Part shown: positions 41,901-54,533 of the stretch, one piece after another | How the letters are laid out: the number at the start of each line of letters is the position of its first letter | Numbering within the stretch: the stretch's first letter is position 1 | NCBI RefSeq assembly: GCF_016801865.2 | Contig: NC_068937.1 | Coordinates: 67,065,665-67,129,664, forward strand | Direction of reading: 5' to 3' | DNA: 64,000 nucleotides | DNA from: Culex pipiens pallens | Taxonomy: Eukaryota > Arthropoda > Insecta > Diptera > Culicidae | Position numbers and translations under genes: made by a program | Notes under the pieces: generated by a model | Database searches by the model: none | Seen by the model: the letters and a program-made list of their open reading frames with translations, nothing else | Told to the model about the DNA's origin: nothing

Positions 41901-44658
41901 ATACAAAAATACAAAAATACAAAAATACAAAAATACAAAAATACAAAAATACAAAAATACAAAAATACAAAAATACAAAAATACAAAAATACAAAAATAC
42001 AAAAATACAAAAATACAAAAATACAAAAATACAAAAATACAAAAATACAAAAATACAAAAATACAAAAATACAAAAATACAAAAATACAAAAATACAAAA
42101 ATACAAAAATACAAAAATACAAAAATACAAAAATACAAAAATACAAAAATACAAAAATACAAAATACAAAAATACAAAAGCACAAAAATACAAAAATACA
42201 AAAATACAAAAATACAAAAATACAAAAATACAAAAATACAAAAATACAAAAATACAAAAATACAAAAATACAAAAATACAAAAATACAAAAATACAAAAA
42301 TACAAAAATACAAAAATACAAAAATACAAAAATACAAAAATACAAAAATACAAAAATACAAAAATACAAAAATACAAAAATACAAAAATACAAAAATACA
42401 AAAATACAAAAATACAAAAATACAAAAATACAAAAATACAAAAATACAAAAATACAAAAATACAAAAATACAAAAATACAAAAATACAAAAATACAAAAA
42501 TACAAAAATACAAAAATACAAAAATACAAAAATACAAAAATACAAAAATACAAAAATACAAAAATACAAAAATACAAAAAAATACAAAAATACAAAAATA
42601 CAAAAATACAAAAATACAAAAATACAAAAATACAAAAATACAAAAATACAAAAATACAAAAATACAAAAATACAAAAATACAAAAATACAAAAATACAAA
42701 AATACAAAAATACAAAAATACAAAAATACAAAAATACAAAAATACAAAAATACAAAAATACAAAAATACAAAAATACAAAAATACAAAAATACAAAAATA
42801 CAAAAATACAAAAATACAAAAATACAAAAATACAAAATACAAAAATACAAAAATACAAAAATACAAAAATACAAAAATACAAAAATACAAAAATACAAAA
42901 ATACAAAAATACAAAAATACAAAAATACAAAAATACAAAAATACAAAAATACAAAAATACAAAAATACAAAATACAAAAATACAAAAATACAAAACAAAA
43001 TACAAAAATACAAAAATACAAAAATACAAAAATACAAAAATACAAAAATACAAAAATAAAAATATACAAAAATAAAAAAATACAAAATCAAAAATACAAA
43101 AATACAAAAATACAAAAATACAAAAATACAAAAATACAAAAATACAAAAATACAAAAATACAAAAATACAAAAATACAAAAATACAAAAATACAAAAATA
43201 CAAAAATACAAAAATACAAAAATACAAAAATACAAAAATACAAAAATACAAAAATACAAAAATACAAAAATACAAAAATACAAAAATACAAAAATACAAA
43301 AATACAAAAATACAAAAATACAAAAATACAAAAATACAAAAATACAAAAATACAAAAATACAAAAATACAAAAATACAAAAATACAAAAATACAAAAATA
43401 CAAAAATACAAAAATACAAAAATACAAAAATACAAAAATACAAAAATACAAAAATACAAAAATACAAAAATACAAAAATACAAAAATACAAAAATACAAA
43501 AATACAAAAATACAAAAATACAAAAATACAAAAATACAAAAATACAAAAATACAAAAATACAAAAATACAAAAATACAAAAATACAAAAATACAAAAATA
43601 CAAAAATACAAAAATACAAAAATACAAAAATACAAAAATACAAAAATACAAAAATACAAAAATACAAAAATACAAAAATACAAAAATACAAAAATACAAA
43701 AACAAAATACAAAAATACAAAAATACAAAAATACAAAAATACAAAAATACAAAAATACAAAAATACAAAAATACAAAAATACAAAAATACAAAAATACAA
43801 AAATACAAAAATACAAAAATACAAAAATACAAAAATACAAAAATACAAAAATACAAAAATACAAAAATACAAAAATACAAAAATACAAAAATACAAAAAT
43901 ACAAAAATACAAAAATACAAAAATACAAAAATACAAAAATACAAAAATACAAAAATACAAAAATACAAAAATACAAAAATACAAAAATACAAAAATACAA
44001 AAATACAAAAATACAAAAATACAAAAATACAAAAATACAAAAATACAAAAATACAAAAATACAAAAATACAAAAATACAAAAATACAAAAATACAAAAAT
44101 ACAAAAATACAAAAATACAAAAATACAAAAATACAAAAATACAAAAATACAAAAATACAAAAATACAAAAATACAAAAATACAAAAATACAAAAATACAA
44201 AAATACAAAAATACAAAAATACAAAAATACAAAAATACAAAAATACAAAAATACAAAAATACAAAAATACAAAATACAAAAATACAAAAATACAAAAATA
44301 CAAAAATACAAAAATACAAAAATACAAAAATACAAAAATACAAAAATACAAAAATACAAAAATACAAAAATACAAAAATACAAAAATACAAAAATACAAA
44401 AATACAAAAATACAAAAATACAAAAATACAAAAATACAAAAATACAAAAATACAAAAATACAAAAATACAAAAATACAAAAATACAAAAATACAAAAATA
44501 CAAAAATACAAAAATACAAAAATACAAAAATACAAAAATACAAAAATACAAAAATACAAAAATACAAAAATACAAAAATACAAAAATACAAAAATACAAA
44601 AATACAAAAATACAAAAATACAAAAATACAAAAATACAAAAATACAAAAATACAAAAA
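39000..44658. repeat. Giant octamer satellite TACAAAAA (about 700 copies)
   Basis: About 5.66 kb of an 8-bp unit with rare variants (7-mers such as TACAAAA, an AGCACAAAA unit near 42178, a disturbed patch at 43055-43095). The unit has no stop codon in several frames on either strand, so it generates apparent proteins of 1379-1911 residues with an 8-residue period. These have no gene features. Confidence 0.97.
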
Positions 44659-44679
44659 AAAAACAATACAAAAACAAAA

Positions 44680-45390
44680 TACTAAATTTAATTTAACTTA
44701 ATTTAACTTAATTTAACTTAACTTAACTTAACTTAATTAAACTTAACTTGACTTAATTTAACTTAATTTAACTTAATTTAACTTAATTTAACTTAATTTA
44801 ACTTAATTTAACTAAATTTAACTTAATTTAACTTGATTTAACTTAATTTAACTTAATTCAACTTAATTCAACTTAATTTAACTTAATTAAACATAATTTA
44901 TCTTAATTTAACTTAATTAAACTTAACTTAATTTAACTTGATTCAACTTTATTTAACTTAATTTGACTTTATTTAACTTAATTTAACTTTATTTGACTTT
45001 ATTTAACTTAATTGAACTTAATTTAACTAAATTTAACTTAATTCAACATAATTTAACTTAATTCAAATCAATTTTACTAAATTTAACTTAATTTAACTCA
45101 ATTTAACTCAATTTAGCTTAATATAACTTAATGAAACTAAATATAACTTAATTTAATTTAACTTAATCAAACTTATTTTAGCTTAATTAACGTTAACTTA
45201 ATTTAATTTAATTTGACTTAATTTAACTCAATTTAACTTAATTTAACTAAATTCAATTGAATTTATCTTTATTTTACTTAGTTTGACCTAATTTAACTTA
45301 ATTAAACTTATTTTGACTTAATTAAAGTTAACTTAACTTAATTAAACTCAATTTAACTGAATTTTACCAAATAACTTTAAATTTAACTAA
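44680..45390. repeat. AATTTAACTT-type repeat, first copy
   Basis: Irregular 5- and 10-bp units around ACTTAATTTA, AT-rich, noncoding. Nearly identical in order and variants to 45769-46475. Confidence 0.85.
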
Positions 45391-45756
45391 ATACAAAAAT
45401 ACAAAAATACAAAAATACAAAAATACAAAAATACAAAAATACAAAAATACAAAAATACAAAAATACAAAAATACAAAAATACAAAAATACAAAAATACAA
45501 AAATACAAAAATACAAAAATACAAAAATACAAAAATACAAAAATACAAAAATACAAAAATACAAAAATACAAAAATACAAAAATACAAAAATACAAAAAT
45601 ACAAAAATACAAAAATACAAAAATACAAAAATACAAAAATACAAAAATACAAAAATACAAAAATACAAAAATACAAAAATACAAAAATACAAAAATACAA
45701 AAAAAAAAACAAAAATACAAAAATACAAAAATACAAAATTACAAAAAAAAACAATA
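45391..45756. repeat. Second, short TACAAAAA array
   Basis: About 40 octamers between the two copies of the AATTTAACTT block, ending in the same kind of disturbed A-run as the first array. Confidence 0.9.
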
Positions 45757-47350
45757 CAAATACAAAATACTAAATTTAATTTAATTTAACTTAATTTAAC
45801 TTAACTTAACTTAACTTAATTAAACTTAACTTGACTTAATTTAACTTAGTTTAACTTAATTTAACTTAATTTAACTTAATTTAACTTAATTTAACTAAAT
45901 TTAACTTAATTTAACTTGATTTAACTTAATTTAACTTAATTCAACTTAATTCAACTTAATTTAACTTAATTAAACATAATTTATCTTAATTTAACTTAAT
46001 TAAACTTAACTTAATTTAACTTGATTCAACTTTATTTAACTTAATTTGACTTTATTTAACTTAATTTAACTTTATTTGACTTTATTTAACTTAATTGAAC
46101 TTAATTTAACTAAATTTAACTTAATTCAACATAATTTAACTTAATTCAAATCAATTTTACTAAATTTAACTTAATTTAACTCAATTTAACTCAATTTAGC
46201 TTAATATAACTTAATGAAACTAAATATAACTTAATTTAATTTAACTTAATCAAACTTATTTTAGCTTAATTAACGTTAACTTAATTTAATTTAATTTGAC
46301 TTAATTTAACTCAATTTAACTTAATTTAACTAAATTCAATTGAATTTATCTTTATTTTACTTAGTTTGACCTAATTTAACTTAATTAAACTTATTTTGAC
46401 TTAATTAAAGTTAACTTAACTTAATTAAACTCAATTTAACTGAATTTTACCAAATAACTTTAAATTTAACTAAATTCTACCAAATTACATTAAATTCAAC
46501 TGAATTCTACCAAATGTAATAACATTTGAATAAATGTACTTACATTTACCTATATTCTACTACATTTACCTAAATTCAACTACATTTTTCTAAATATAAC
46601 CATTTTCAACTAAATTAAGCTCAATTTAACTGATTTAATTTAATTTTACTTAATTAAACTTGATAGAAATTAATTTGACATATATTAACTGAATTTAACA
46701 TAATTTCAACTCAATTTTACTTAATTTAGCTTTATTTTACTTAATTTTACATAAATTTACTTTATTTTACTTAATTTTGCTTAATTTTACATAATTTTAC
46801 TTAATTATGCTTAATTTTATTTAATTTTGCTTAATTTAACTTAATTTTGCTTAATTTAACTTAATTTTGCTTAATTTAACTTAATTTTGCTTAATTTTAC
46901 TTAATTTTGCTTATTTTTTTTTAATTTTACTAAATTTAACTTAACACAACTTAATTTAACCAAATTTGGGCAAATTCAACTAAATCACACAAAAAATAAC
47001 TAATTTCAACTGAATGTATCTGAATTTAACTAAATTTTGCTTAATTTAACAAAATTTTTTAAATTCATCTTAATTCAACAAAATGTATTTAAACTTATCT
47101 AAATTTTACCTTATTTTACTAATTTAAACTAAATTTAATCAATTTTAACGAAATTTTACTAATTTTAACTAAATTTAACTAATTTTAACTAAATTTTATC
47201 AATTTAACTGATTTTAACTGAATTCTACATTTTCATTTAAATTTTACCAAATGTAACTTAATTTAACTAAACTTAAATTGATTGAACTTAATTTCACTTA
47301 ATTTCACTTAATTTAACTTAATTGAACTTAATTTACCTTCATTTCTAACA
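45757..47350. repeat. AATTTAACTT-type repeat, second copy and extension
   Basis: 45769-46475 duplicates 44681-45388 at an offset of 1083-1088 bp. The array then continues with increasingly diverged ACTTAATTTTGC-type units to about 47350. Confidence 0.85.
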
Positions 47351-48109
47351 ATATTTAACAATATTTATGGATGTGCTTAAAAGGCATTAGGTACCCTTTT
47401 TGTTCGGAGCTGTCAAACATTGGCCAATCTATGTCTAGACATTCTGTACCCGCCGCCCCTCCAGGTGGACAGATGTCCATACAAAAAAGTATACTGTGGA
47501 CAATCGCCAGCCTCCCCTTTCCCCTGCCAAAGTGTTCACGTGGTTTAGGGATGCTCCCACTTTATGTTAAGTACATGTTTTTACCTACGCATCATCCAAA
47601 CAATAACGAGAGGCTCAACTTCTAACCACCACAAAAAACTTCTCACCTTATCTACTGAAACTTACCTTCAGGTGTCGATCCGCAGAAAACCATCCAGGCT
47701 TTTGATTTATTCACTAACACAACACATTCTATCACCTTTTGCACTTGCACTTGCACTCAAACAGCACACATAACCATCAAAAAACTTCGCGAACTGAGCG
47801 GCTCAAACAGGATCGAACACGATACAAGACGATGCTTTGTTTTGGTCTCGAACTGATGACCTGTCAAAAAATCCATGCTGCCCGTTCCAGCTAATTTTTC
47901 GGCAAAATTACGCAAAATTGTGCTGAAACACCATTATTTTTGGTAAAATCTCTCCTGTCATTTTGATTTGGGCTGTCAGTTTAGGAAAGCAAATCAGCAA
48001 TCAGGGTTAGCTATTTCACCAATCTCAGGTTGGTAAATTTAGCTGTAATTTTAGCTGATTCAACCAAAAAAATCACTGTTTCACCAATTTGAAGCCAGCT
48101 AATTTGAAA
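47351..48109. other. Unassigned unique-looking DNA
   Basis: Mixed composition at 47390-47870 with no convincing frame. 47890-48109 holds 'agctaatttttcgg' motifs like those at 38030-38900, possibly the other flank of one repeat. Confidence 0.35.
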
Positions 48110-48952
48110 TGTTAAATTTTGGATAGAACTCTCTTCCGTGGAGTAATAAGGTAATTGCCGAACTGGCGAACCACCCACGTGCTGCCCCAGTAGTCCCTCA
48201 TTCCCCATTGCTCCCCAGTGGTTGTAGCTTAGACGCCCGGTTTTGAAGCTGTTGTCCGTCGATCAAGTGCTGCACCGCCGAGCGGTGCCCACTGACGAGG
48301 TCGCTTCGGCGTCCCCAAGCTATTCGGTGCGCTGAGGACCTAACCTCCGGCCGCGCCGTCGTCGCGCTGAGGATATTACCTCCTGCGACGCGTCCAAGTT
48401 CGAGCCCCCCTGCCCAAAGCCTGCCACAAGAATCCCGCGAGCGTTCGCGACCGAAGACGAGCCAGAGGCCGGCGTACCCGTCGCTGCATGATTTGCGACA
48501 CAGCCCGGCTCGAGAGAACACGCGCATCCACCTCCGCATAAACACCCGGCGTGTGCACGAGGCCGAAACTGTCTTGGAGGAGGGCCCGCACCCCGAAGCT
48601 GGAAGCGCGAGCTCGAGAGCAGGAGATCGTCGACGACCGTGCGTAGAGCACGTGCGCGGATGCCCCGTCGACACCAGTAGCAGCAGCAGCGTCGCCAGCA
48701 CCTACCGGCCAGCCATATTCCCCCCCCCACACACACATACAGAATCGTAAGTGCAATAAACGTTTTACCATGAAACTCTTTTGTGTTTAGGCGTTTAGTG
48801 TTTTGATGGCGAGCCCCCTTGAAATTAAGGCTCTTGTTCTGATCCCTTTGCCCGCCAGCGCGTAAAAAGAGGCCGAGGCCCACCCCTGTCGGCCGTGGCT
48901 CTAAGACCAACCGGCAGGGGCGTTTCAGGATCCGTCTGACCAGCAGGTAACA
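48110..48952 (+). repeat. 5' LTR of a decayed LTR retrotransposon
   Basis: Begins TGTTA and ends TAACA. There is an AATAAA at 48754, and the end is followed at 48955 by a primer-site-like TGGCGCCCAA. GC-rich in its middle. No second LTR was found in the window, so the 5' boundary is inferred only from the inverted TGTTA/TAACA ends. Confidence 0.55.
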
Positions 48953-48954
48953 AA

Positions 48955-48964
48955 TGGCGCCCAA
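48955..48964 (+). promoter_or_regulatory. Primer binding site of the decayed LTR element
   Basis: TGGCGCCCAA, the same 10 bases as in the intact gypsy element, two bases after the LTR end. It implies the same tRNA-Lys primer and a related lineage. Confidence 0.65.
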
Positions 48965-49396
48965 TGTAAAGTTTAATAAGTAATTATTTGGCCATCAACG
49001 CACTAAACTTGTTTGCGATTAGTTTTTGATAAAGCTAGGGTACTTTTGCAAAGCCTCCAATTAGAGAACGTTTAGTTGCAGCTGTGCACGAAATCTGCTT
49101 TTTCCAGCAATTTATTTAGATTCAAAATAGGTGGCCAGTGCGCGAACGCATTCAAAAGGGTTTTTTGTGTGTAGAGCACTAAATAGCGGGAGATTTAATC
49201 AAAGGTTGTAAATAATATATCAATTACTGGGCCTTGATTCGACTCGTCGTTCAATTTAGCTATTTATTCTTATTTTTTTATTTACTCAGTTGTGACTAAC
49301 AACTAACTTCTGTGGTAAGAGTATTTTTCGTAATTATTAGATTTTAAACAATATCGTTTCTTTTCTCTGATTTTCAGGTCGTAAAATTTATTCATT

Positions 49397-51160
49397 ATGG
49401 ATTTGCAAATTTTATATCAATCCATAGATGTTTCTGTTGATGAGGTGGAACATGAATTATACACAAGAAAAATTACATTTAGTGCAAAAGAGCCCGACAG
49501 TGCAAAAAGAAGAAGATTAAAGGAGAAGATGAAGGAAGAAAGAACGACAAAAGATTTCACGGTTGTAAACACTTGGAGGAAACTCTCCGATGAACTTTCA
49601 ATTATAAAAGCAAAACTGCATGTGACTTTTGGAAAGTTCCAAAACACCTGTTCATCAGAAAATAAAATTAAAAACTAAGTTGATCCATTACAGAGTGCGT
49701 ATCTTTTTAGCATCAAAAGCCTCAGGGGCTCACAAATTTACTTCTGATCTTTCTAATTTGAGTAAAAAAGCAAACAAACTTTTCGTTACACACTTTCCAG
49801 AATTTTCAGTTGAGGTACCACCAAAACTTTTGGAAAGTTCCAGAACACCTGCTCATCAGAAAATAAAATTAAAAACTAAGTTGATCCATTACAGAGTGCG
49901 TATCCTTTTAGCATCAAAAGCCTCAGGGGCTCACAAATTTACTTCTGATCTTTCTAATTTGAGTAAAAAAGCAAACAAACTTTTCGTTACACACTTTCCA
50001 CAATTTTCAGTTGAGGTACCACCAAAACCGAGTAAGGTTGATGAAAATATTTCTGAAACTCTCGAAGAGGTGCGCAACGAGATTGAAATTCTGAATGAAA
50101 CTGTGTCAGGAATTGACTTGGAAAAGGAAATTTCGGGAGGAGAAAATGATGTAACTTCAAAAATTCAAGAGGAAATTGAGTCAACTGAGAAGCGTAAGAC
50201 TGAGGTGTTGGATGAGTTGGAAAAACTGGGAAATTTGGAGCATGCTAGTGAGATGATGAAAACCTTAAAATTTTTTGTTTCTCAGACGGCGGATGAGCAA
50301 AACCGAATGAGAGAAGAGCGTATCAAAGAGGAAGAGCGTAAATTGAAGGAAATGGAGGAAAACATGATTCGTAAGAAGCGGTTGGGACAATTGTTGAATG
50401 ATCTGACTGAAAAGCTTAAAATCACCGAGTCAAACGCACAAGCGAATGCGAATGATAAGGGAACCAACTTGAAAGGCAAAACAAAGCCGGACAGCGAAAC
50501 CAAGTCCACGAAAACAAATGCACATTTCCTCTTGGCACATTTCCTGTGGAGAGAGCTCGGAGAGCGACGGCTCGGATAGGAATACCAGGAAACAACGAAA
50601 GAAGAACAATAAGAGGAGGAGCGGTAAGGGAAAATCTGAGCGTAATAAGCGTAAGAAGAAGTCAAAGAGGAGCCGGAAGCATAGCTTTTCATCACAATCA
50701 AGTGATTCACACCTAACTTCCGATAGTGAATCCTCAGGCACGACTAGTGACAGCTTTTCCAGCTCGAGCTCAGACAGTTCGTCTGACTCGGAATGGGAAA
50801 GACGAAAGCATAAGAAGTACAAGAAGTCACGAAGTTAGCAGAGCCATCTCAAGCGTGTGGCGGAATGGAAACTTAAATATGAGGGAAAAGATCAAGGGCG
50901 AAAACTGGGGGATTTTCTGAAAGAGGTGAAGATGCGTAAGGAAGCTGAGGGAATTTCGAGTAAGGATTTATTCCGAGGAGCGCTTCACTTATTTTCTGGT
51001 CGCGCTAAGGATCGGTATATGGAAGCGTATGAAAATAGAGATTTTCGCAACTGGGAAGGGAACTTAAGCGTGAGTTTTTACCGCCAGACTTGAATTTTCA
51101 GCTTGAAACTCAAGCTTCTGCGCGTCGTCAAGCCAAGGGCGAGACAACATTCGGTGTACG
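49397..51160 (+). pseudogene. Broken gag of the decayed LTR element
   Basis: The first frame (49397-49678) starts at an ATG 430 bases after the primer site and is basic and charged (RRRLKEKMKEE). A frame change near 49629 leads to a second frame, through a duplicated 201-bp segment and a Lys/Glu-rich coiled-coil-like stretch, to 50579. A further shift gives a Ser/Arg/Lys-rich part (50518-50838), and then after an in-frame stop a capsid-like segment (50857-51093: GDFLKEVKMRKEAEG, FRGALHLFSGRAKD). Similarity ends near 51160. Pol and a 3' LTR are missing. It cannot make an intact protein. Confidence 0.65.
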
Positions 51161-51473
51161 ATAGAAATAAATGCCTTTCAATTGAAAATATTTTAATCAA
51201 TCTATCAATGCAATTTACAATTATTTCTGAAATTGATTTAATTTTTTTTAACACAAATTACAATACTTCTCATTTTCTCCTCATAAGAAAGGACTGGTTT
51301 AGGTTGACAGAAGCGGCCATGTTGAAAGTGGTTTAGTTTGACAATAGGTTTTTTTCTCTTTGTTTATCCCATCCCAGAACGCACCCACCGCGTGACAAAA
51401 CATGCTACACGAAAATGTATCTGAAAATGTCAAAATGAAGTTTTTCATTTACCGCGGTAGACACCGGTGGATG
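51161..51473. other. Short spacer with no gene
   Basis: AT-rich to 51350, then mixed sequence leading into the next element. Nothing recognised. Confidence 0.4.
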
Positions 51474-52250
51474 ATCAGTCGTGTGGTGTTTGTTGGATCG
51501 ATCGGAGAGTTAATCGACGCGCGCGAACCCGTGGGAAAGTGGTAGAAAGTTCTCGAAATCATTGAAAAGGGGGTCGCGGTGTGCCCAGAGAAGTTGGGCC
51601 ATCAGTCGTGTGGTGTTCGTTGGATCAATCGGAGAGTGAATCGACGCGCGCGAACCCGCGGGAAAGTGGTAGAAAGTTCTTGAAATCATTGAAAAGGGGG
51701 TTGCGGTGTGCCCAGAGAAGTTGGGCCATCAGTCGTGTGGTGTTCGTTGGATCGATCGAAGTGTGAATAGGCGCGCGCAAACCCGCGAGATGTAGATCGG
51801 GAAAGCATTGAAATAGAGATTCGCGTCGTTGAATTATATGTTATATTTTCATTTCGTTTTGAAAGCCCATCCCATAGCATCGTTGCTCGGCGGTAAGAAG
51901 TTAAACATAATACGCGATTGAGGAATTGATAAGTCCTTCTCAAAGCGTTGCAACTCGGTAGACAGCGATAATGTTTCACTTTTTGGTCATATCATCTTAC
52001 AAAAATGAATCCTGATCTATCCTAAATTGTACATCACCGAATAATACGTTAATTCAAAATTCATTTCGTTTTGAAAGTCCTTCCCAAAGCATCGTTGCTC
52101 GGATGGCACGCCGGCGGTAAGAAGTAAAAAATACGCGATTGATAAGTCCTTCTCATAGCGTCGTAGCTCGGAAGGCAACGATTGTTTCACTTTCTGGTCA
52201 TATCATCCTGACCTTCCCTTTCCTTCCCCTACTAACACAATTCCCTCACT
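51474..52250 (+). repeat. 127-bp tandem repeats, probable 5' UTR of a Jockey-like element
   Basis: ATCAGTCGTGTGGTGTT recurs at 51474, 51601 and 51728 (127-bp period), about 2.5 units. Then two diverged copies of a 'cattcgttttgaaagtcc…catcgttgctcgg' module follow (near 51850 and 52065). They sit directly upstream of ORF1 remnants, which suggests a monomer-type promoter. Confidence 0.6.
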
Positions 52251-52254
52251 TCCC

Positions 52255-52827
52255 GTGATGCTTGAAGGAGATGCTGTGGATTCAACGGTCTCATGCGGTG
52301 TCAACAGGTATAGAGCGACAAACTCTGTGTCTGATGAGTCTGCAACTTCAACTATCGGACTAACATTCCTACCTTTGTTGAACTGCATCTCCTTGGGGGG
52401 GGGGGGGGGGCATGATGATCCAGGTAAACGCCCCATGAAACAGGTCCTCCGTGGCCTGTATGACATGGATGTGAGTGTGCTGAAAGAAGAGCTAAAATCT
52501 CTTAAGTTGAACGTGATCGAAGTCTTCAAGACGACAAACACAAAAAGGACATCAAGTATCGTGATCAACTGTACCTGGTTCATCTCGAGAAAGGATCGAC
52601 TACGCCGTCTGAGCTGAAAGCAGTTCTAGCAATTTTCAACATCATCGTGACTTGGGAATGTTATCGTCCAGTGCACCGTGACGTGACACAATGTTCGAAT
52701 TGCTTGCAGTTTGGAGCTGGTGGAAGGAACTGTTTCATCAAGAGTCGTTGTGCAACCTGTGGAGGTGAGCACAAAACTCAAGCTTGCAACACAATCAACG
52801 AGAAGATCGAAGCCAAATGTTTCAATT
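52255..52827 (+). pseudogene. ORF1 (gag-like) remnant of a Jockey/Juan-type non-LTR retrotransposon
   Basis: 52255-52530 encodes RPMKQVLRGLYDMDVSVLK and following residues; a frameshift near 52530-52545 moves the continuation (YRDQLYLVHLEKG, PSELKAVLAIFNI) to another frame, rejoining the frame at 52647. There it has the CCHC series typical of Jockey ORF1: CSNCLQFGAGGRNC (Gly-Ala where the usual His-containing spacing is expected), CATCGGEHKTQAC, and the start of a third knuckle cut by an insertion at 52828. A run of G near 52396 also looks unstable. Confidence 0.75.
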
Positions 52828-54533
52828 GGGTCCTAAAATGAAGCTTAGATTGCTGATATTATTGTTTACAGCGATAAAGCTTATTATTCTGAGTAAAATG
52901 ACCCTTTGTACGACCACAAAGAGTTTAAAATGGATTATTAAATCAATTTTGAAAAATTAACCTCGCGGTCCTTCTTGACAGAAAAGTTCCTACTTGACAG
53001 CTCGTTCCAAGGGGACCATAGTTGATCCCTCGAAAAAGTCAAAGTAGTTATGTCACAGACATAACCGGAATGGCGTAGACTACGTAAAGTTTTGATATGT
53101 GAACACAGAGTTTTCCATTTCTTAATTTTGATGAATTAGCTAGACACTTGAAATACATTAACGGAATAAGATCGTGAATGCGATCGGTAAATTCAATCGG
53201 ACCGTGTACGTACCGGTTGTTGAAACGGAATTTATATACGATTCAAATTGACTTTTACTAGAAAGAGATGGCAAATCTAATGCGAACAAAACCGCAGCTA
53301 CCATGTAAACATACTTTGAATGTGTTGATAAATCTTTGACTAGACAACATCGAATGGAGGAAGGAAAGAGAAGAACGAAAAACGATTTTTTCGCGAACCG
53401 AATGAATGTTTTGTAGCAGAATGAGGGGGAGGGAGAGGGGTTGGGGGCGAGAGCAGCCTCAGAAAGCTGTGCAATCCGTCACCCCCGAAGTCAATCGTGT
53501 CAATTCAATTAGAGGGAAGGAAGATATAAGCGTTTGACGGATGACGCAGTATTCCAGGGCCTTCAGAAGCTGTGCAGTCCGTCGCCCCCGAAAACCAAAA
53601 TTTGTTCCTGAAATTTAAACTGTTATTATTCATTGCGCTGCCTCGCCCCGGATGTGACGAGGGACGGGGAGTGAGGCAACTCCGAAGAGTTGGGAAGTTT
53701 AACAACTAGAATTTAGAAGTTTCACAACCACGGCTTGACCCACGAGAGGCAACTTTTCGGCGAGAAGGCAGCAGGCGCGCGCCTCATCTTGTTGCTGCCT
53801 CGTCCCGGGTGGGACGATCCAAACGGTCCGGCCATCGAGAGGCAACTGGCTGATGGTGACGACGAGAAGGCGATGCGCACTTCTTTTGCAGTTCTGGTCC
53901 CTCTCTCTCCTGCTGCTGCTGCTCTGGTCTCTCTCCTGCTGCTGCTGCTCTGGGCTGAGCTTTCCTGCTGCTGCTGCTGCCGGTCCGACGTCTGAGACGT
54001 GAATGTTGTAATGAAAACTGGCGCACTTTATTATATATATTTTCGGCCCGCTACTTCCCCTCCTTTTTCGCGACCGACACTCGGTCGCGTTGCTCGGGTG
54101 ATTTTCCCCTCTAAATAGGTACTTGACATTCCCGTCCGGGAGTGGGAAGCGCTCATTTTGCTTGCAAAATCTCTGCATTTTGAAAACATTTTAAAACATT
54201 CAATTGTTTCAATAGTAAAACTATTTTGCCAACAATGAAAGTTTTATAGCAAATTGCTGAATAATTTTCGAATCGAATGGAACATAAATCGTGTCGATTC
54301 GATTAGAGGGAAGGAAGATATAAGCGTTTGACGGATGACGCAGTATTCCAGGGCATTCGGCCCGGGTTTTTTGGAATGGCACCCCAGTACCTTCGACAAA
54401 GACGTAGTCTACGTCAAAAATGTTGTCTTGTCATTATTTTTTTTGCATTAAAATGAAAAAAAACTGATCAGAAATGGTTTTTGATAGTGTTTTTTACCGT
54501 TGTACATAAACATTGACATAGGGCTTTAGTATC
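52828..54533. mobile_element. 1.7-kb composite insertion splitting the Jockey-like ORF1
   Basis: Flanked by CAATT (52823-52827) and CAATA (54534-54538), a one-mismatch duplication, and it interrupts ORF1 inside the third zinc knuckle. The interior is a composite: a segment of about 70 bp (GAGGGAAGGAAGATATAAGCG and following) occurs directly repeated at 53511 and 54305, and a 'GCTGTGC(A/G)(A/G)TCCGTC(A/G)CCCCCGAA' module occurs twice near 53466 and 53570. No intact protein was recognised; frames over the CTG repeats at 53900-53990 look like chance. Confidence 0.5.

Noticed and set aside
38920..44677. Reading frames of 529 to 1911 codons on both strands
   Set aside because: They are translations of a stop-free 8-bp satellite with an 8-residue period. 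No codon bias, start context or domain supports a gene.
45364..45754. Three overlapping minus-strand frames of about 113-123 codons
   Set aside because: Same octamer satellite artefact in the short second array.
37978..48109. One 10-kb foldback element enclosing the octamer arrays
   Set aside because: Both flanks share 'agctaatttttc' pieces and weak inverted similarity, but I could not define matching ends or a duplication, so it is not listed as an element.
48198..48964. Overlapping frames of 131-214 codons on the minus strand
   Set aside because: They cover a GC-rich LTR and its primer-site flank on the opposite strand, with no domain. Best explained as chance frames in GC-rich DNA.
53699..54178. 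159-codon minus-strand frame with Gln/Ala runs
   Set aside because: The runs come from a CTG/CAG repeat at 53900-53990 within an insertion. No recognisable protein.
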